From Collinsella sp. (GTDB lineage: Bacteria; Actinomycetota; Coriobacteriia; Coriobacteriales; Coriobacteriaceae), in contig JAIJJM010000054.1 of assembly GCA_022728415.1 (NCBI GenBank), forward strand, positions 1 through 9,557: DNA of 9,557 bases, given 5' to 3'. The position numbers were made by a program, and so were the translations under genes. Positions within the stretch are counted from its first letter, which is position 1, and the number at the start of each line of letters is the position of its first letter. Positions 7,204 through 9,557 of the stretch are shown in pieces. The notes under the pieces are model-generated. The model made no database searches and was not told where the DNA came from. It saw only the letters and a program-made list of their open reading frames with translations.

Positions 7204-9507
7204 TTACTTCACGTCGAAGAACTTTGTGCTGCTGAGATAGTTTTTCCCAGCAGTCAAGTCGTATTGAATAAGACGATAATCGTTGAGTAGCTTCTTCTGC
7301 TGTGAGGACAGTTCTTTCTTGCTTACAACGTTGCCGTTCGCGTCTAAATAGACAGTTGGTGTATTGTCGGTGACGCCGCTGACACCAAGCGTGAGTCGCT
7401 CCGTGGCGGGTATCTCAGCCCGCATTGCGGAGAGGAACGCAATATAAGCAGATACTTTGGTGTTCATATGGTCGCTGGCCATGGCCATGAAATAGTTTGG
7501 AGAGGTGTAGCTAGTAGCGGCAGCTGCCGGATCGAGTTTCGTCCCGGCTGACGCTGATGCCTCATTGGACCAGATGAAATAATCTGTCTCCTGCATGGTA
7601 ATGGTATTTTTCGAGCTGGCGCGTGCAGTCGTGTACACGCCGGGTAGATGGTCTCCATAGAATATGACGGTAATCGGCTGGTCAATTGTATCAAGCTGGT
7701 TGAGGAAATCGGTGGTTGCTTGATCGGTAATGCTGACGCCCTTGATGTATGTATCGACTCCTGTTTTTTCATCGGCCGGCAAATTGGTGGTGTCGGCATC
7801 CTTGAACTGATTATCAGAATACCAATCGCTGTATGGAGGATGGTTTTGCATCGTCGCTAATTGGATGAACTGCGGATGATTGCTGTTCTGCAGTGCATCA
7901 ACTACATTTTGATAGGCTTCCGCATCGCTGGCATATGGAGAGTTGTCTAATCCATCATGATGCGTGATTGGCGGATTACTGTCCAGCGTATAAAAATGGC
8001 TGAAACCGAACTTCTTATAGTCGATGTCACGCAAATACATGTTTTTGTAATACGGGTGGAAAGCGATGGATCCGCTAGCACCGTATCGGTCATTCCAGAG
8101 CTGATTGAAAGTTTCTGTGACTTTCTGGTGTGGGACGAGCTGCTGATAGGGCACCTGCATTGAATTGTCGAATAGTGCCAAATCCCAGCCGGTGAGAGCT
8201 TGGTATTCGATGTTGGCTGTGCCTCCGCCGTACCCAGGCGAAAGCATTAGGCCGGAAGTGGTGGTATTTTTGAGCGCTCGAATATTAGGCATCGGGTCTT
8301 CCGACAAGGTGATGCCGGGAACGCGCGTCGGGTCAGAGAACGATTCCGACAGAATCATGATCATGGTATTGTCCGTGAGATTATTGCTGCGGGACTGGTT
8401 GGTTTTTTCGGCTATCTTGTTATATCGTTGAGCGATTTCCTGCATGGTCGCTTGACTGTAGTCGCTTGGCTTCGTCATGGTTTTTGGATTCGCCAAGCGC
8501 AAGAAACTGATTGTGGGGCCATTCAGACTGGCATCGCCGGCAGCGTCCCATAAGGTAGGGCTATCGCCCAACGCCTGTGCCCAATTGTGGCTCCATGAAC
8601 CTACCGTGTTGAGGTTCAAGGTGAACGAGCACAGCAGGGATGTGCTGACAATGACTGCAACAATACGTGTGCAGTTACCGATTATTGTTTTTGTGTTGCG
8701 TAATGGACGACGCCAGTGGAAGGAAATCACACATCGGCGACCATCGATAAATTGAAGCAGCAGGCATGCAATCGTAAGCCAGACGAGCATGGTGATGGTG
8801 TTGTTTACTAATGCCTGGCTGTCTTTGGGGATAAATGATGCGACTTCTCCTCCGTTGCCGCTGGAAATGAAGCTCAAATCCGAGGGAATGACCGGTTCAT
8901 TGCGCAACTGGATTTTGATGTGATTCGCCACAGCGAATACGCTCGTGATAATCGCAAATAAGGCTGTTGCCACCCAGAATCGGTTCAGCACAAAAATCAG
9001 CACCAGGTAGACCATGCCCAGAACACAGAAATTAAGCAGCCAGATGTATTTTTGCTCCATCCACATCTGTGCGACGAAGCGCGTGAGTTGACCGCGGATG
9101 CTGTTCAGCAGCCGTGTGGTTTCGTCCACTGTGCTCGGGGCGGCATAGGTCGGCTCCGTATAGGTTCCCCATTGAATGAACAGCACCGCGGCTGAATCGA
9201 CGATTGCCATCACCATTATGTACAGGAGGTAAGGGAATCGAGGTCGTTTCTTGAATACGGAGTGCAAGACTGTCAGGGCTTTGGAAAGCGCAGTCATAGT
9301 TTGAGAGGCCATCAACGTGTTGAGCTGTGCTCGGATCTGCTGGAAGATTGGAGGCAGCGACGTTTTACTCTTTTGAGCCTCCTGAGAATTATCGTCTCGG
9401 TCTGAATGAGCAGAGGATTGGCTGCTTTCCGCCGAAGTCGTACCGTTTGTGTCGGCTTCTTCTACTGTGAACTCCTGATTATCCTGGGTATCGTCCACTA
9501 TGCTCAC
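7204..9507 (-). CDS. LTA synthase family phosphoglycerol transferase (sulfatase fold)
   Basis: A 767-residue membrane enzyme expected to move glycerol phosphate from phosphatidylglycerol to a glycan or polymer outside the cell. Residues 1-60 are polar and acidic, rich in S, Q, D and E, and should lie in the cytoplasm. Five membrane helices follow, near 93-113, 155-175, 177-198, 235-254 and 279-298, with basic residues (KKRPR at 86-90, RRPLR at 266-270) on the inside. This is the LtaS topology and puts the C-terminal catalytic domain outside. That domain (about 378-690) has metal ligand E388 in LSESF, the probable nucleophile T430 in GYGGGTANIEY, and the D619-H620 pair in FYGDHLPG. The tail at 741-758 (LNDYRLIQYDLTAGKNYL) resembles family C-termini. 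Start GTG 9507 directly follows an in-frame TGA, so it is the earliest possible; the ribosome binding site is weak. It may make LTA-type polymer or, like GacH, decorate the neighbouring glycan. Confidence 0.9.
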   Translation of the reverse strand: MSIVDDTQDNQEFTVEEADTNGTTSAESSQSSAHSDRDDNSQEAQKSKTSLPPIFQQIRAQLNTLMASQTMTALSKALTVLHSVFKKRPRFPYLLYIMVMAIVDSAAVLFIQWGTYTEPTYAAPSTVDETTRLLNSIRGQLTRFVAQMWMEQKYIWLLNFCVLGMVYLVLIFVLNRFWVATALFAIITSVFAVANHIKIQLRNEPVIPSDLSFISSGNGGEVASFIPKDSQALVNNTITMLVWLTIACLLLQFIDGRRCVISFHWRRPLRNTKTIIGNCTRIVAVIVSTSLLCSFTLNLNTVGSWSHNWAQALGDSPTLWDAAGDASLNGPTISFLRLANPKTMTKPSDYSQATMQEIAQRYNKIAEKTNQSRSNNLTDNTMIMILSESFSDPTRVPGITLSEDPMPNIRALKNTTTSGLMLSPGYGGGTANIEYQALTGWDLALFDNSMQVPYQQLVPHQKVTETFNQLWNDRYGASGSIAFHPYYKNMYLRDIDYKKFGFSHFYTLDSNPPITHHDGLDNSPYASDAEAYQNVVDALQNSNHPQFIQLATMQNHPPYSDWYSDNQFKDADTTNLPADEKTGVDTYIKGVSITDQATTDFLNQLDTIDQPITVIFYGDHLPGVYTTARASSKNTITMQETDYFIWSNEASASAGTKLDPAAAATSYTSPNYFMAMASDHMNTKVSAYIAFLSAMRAEIPATERLTLGVSGVTDNTPTVYLDANGNVVSKKELSSQQKKLLNDYRLIQYDLTAGKNYLSSTKFFDVK

Positions 9508-9533
9508 TCATTTCTTCAATAACGTACCTGAAT

Positions 9534-9539
9534 ATTGTA
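9534..9539 (-). promoter_or_regulatory. Possible -10 box for the LTA-synthase-type gene
   Basis: Read on the - strand, 9539-9534 is TACAAT, one mismatch from TATAAT and about 26 bases before the GTG start. A -35 box at normal spacing would fall at or beyond the window edge, so it cannot be tested. The leader between them contains GAAGAAA (9518-9512), a weak purine-rich tract that may serve ribosome binding. No riboswitch or operator was recognised in these 50 bases. Confidence 0.3.
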
Positions 9540-9557
9540 ATAGGAAGTCTGAAATAC

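Noticed and set aside
7027..7290. 87-codon + strand frame bridging the ends of the convergent genes
   Set aside because: It overlaps the coding ends of both real genes, lacks motifs, and no ribosome binding site was seen.

Overview
The window looks like part of a cell-surface polysaccharide locus from an actinobacterium, most likely a Bifidobacterium. This is inferred from the style of the encoded proteins: the RmlA tail, GT2/RgpF/Wzm/Wzt proteins with bifidobacterial-type tails, and a five-helix LTA-synthase-type protein with the GGGTANIEYQALTG motif. No ribosomal RNA or other species marker is present. Base composition by eye is close to half G+C, low for a genus that is usually near 60%. 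That is common in exchangeable polysaccharide islands.

Layout. Positions 2-136 hold the last 44 codons of a gene that looks like rmlA (dTDP-glucose synthesis, first step to dTDP-rhamnose). Five further genes follow on the + strand with gaps or overlaps of only a few bases, so this reads as one transcription unit: a GT2 glycosyltransferase (149-1468), an RgpF-type rhamnan synthesis protein (about 1506-3506), an ABC-2 polysaccharide export permease of Wzm/TagG type (about 3513-4361), its ATPase with a Wzt-like C-terminal sugar-recognition domain (about 4361-5629), and a GT4 glycosyltransferase with a TTG start (5654-7177). A single long gene on the - strand (9507 down to 7204) converges on the cluster. 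It encodes a membrane-anchored extracellular phosphoglycerol transferase of the LTA synthase/sulfatase-fold family. Positions 9508-9557 are its 5' leader, with a possible -10 box.

How the genes could work together. dTDP-rhamnose from the rml genes (mostly upstream of the window) would feed the GT2, RgpF-type and GT4 enzymes, which build a rhamnose-containing glycan on a lipid carrier in the cytoplasm. The Wzm/Wzt pair would export the finished chain, with the Wzt C-terminal domain probably reading its non-reducing end. The convergent LTA-synthase-type enzyme is placed outside the membrane, where it could attach glycerol phosphate to the exported glycan. This resembles the way GacH decorates the streptococcal group A carbohydrate. 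The enzyme classes are well supported; the shared substrate and the decoration step are inference.

The window contains no recognisable tRNA, rRNA, CRISPR array, insertion sequence, integrase or attachment site. There is no gene-free stretch longer than about 50 bases.
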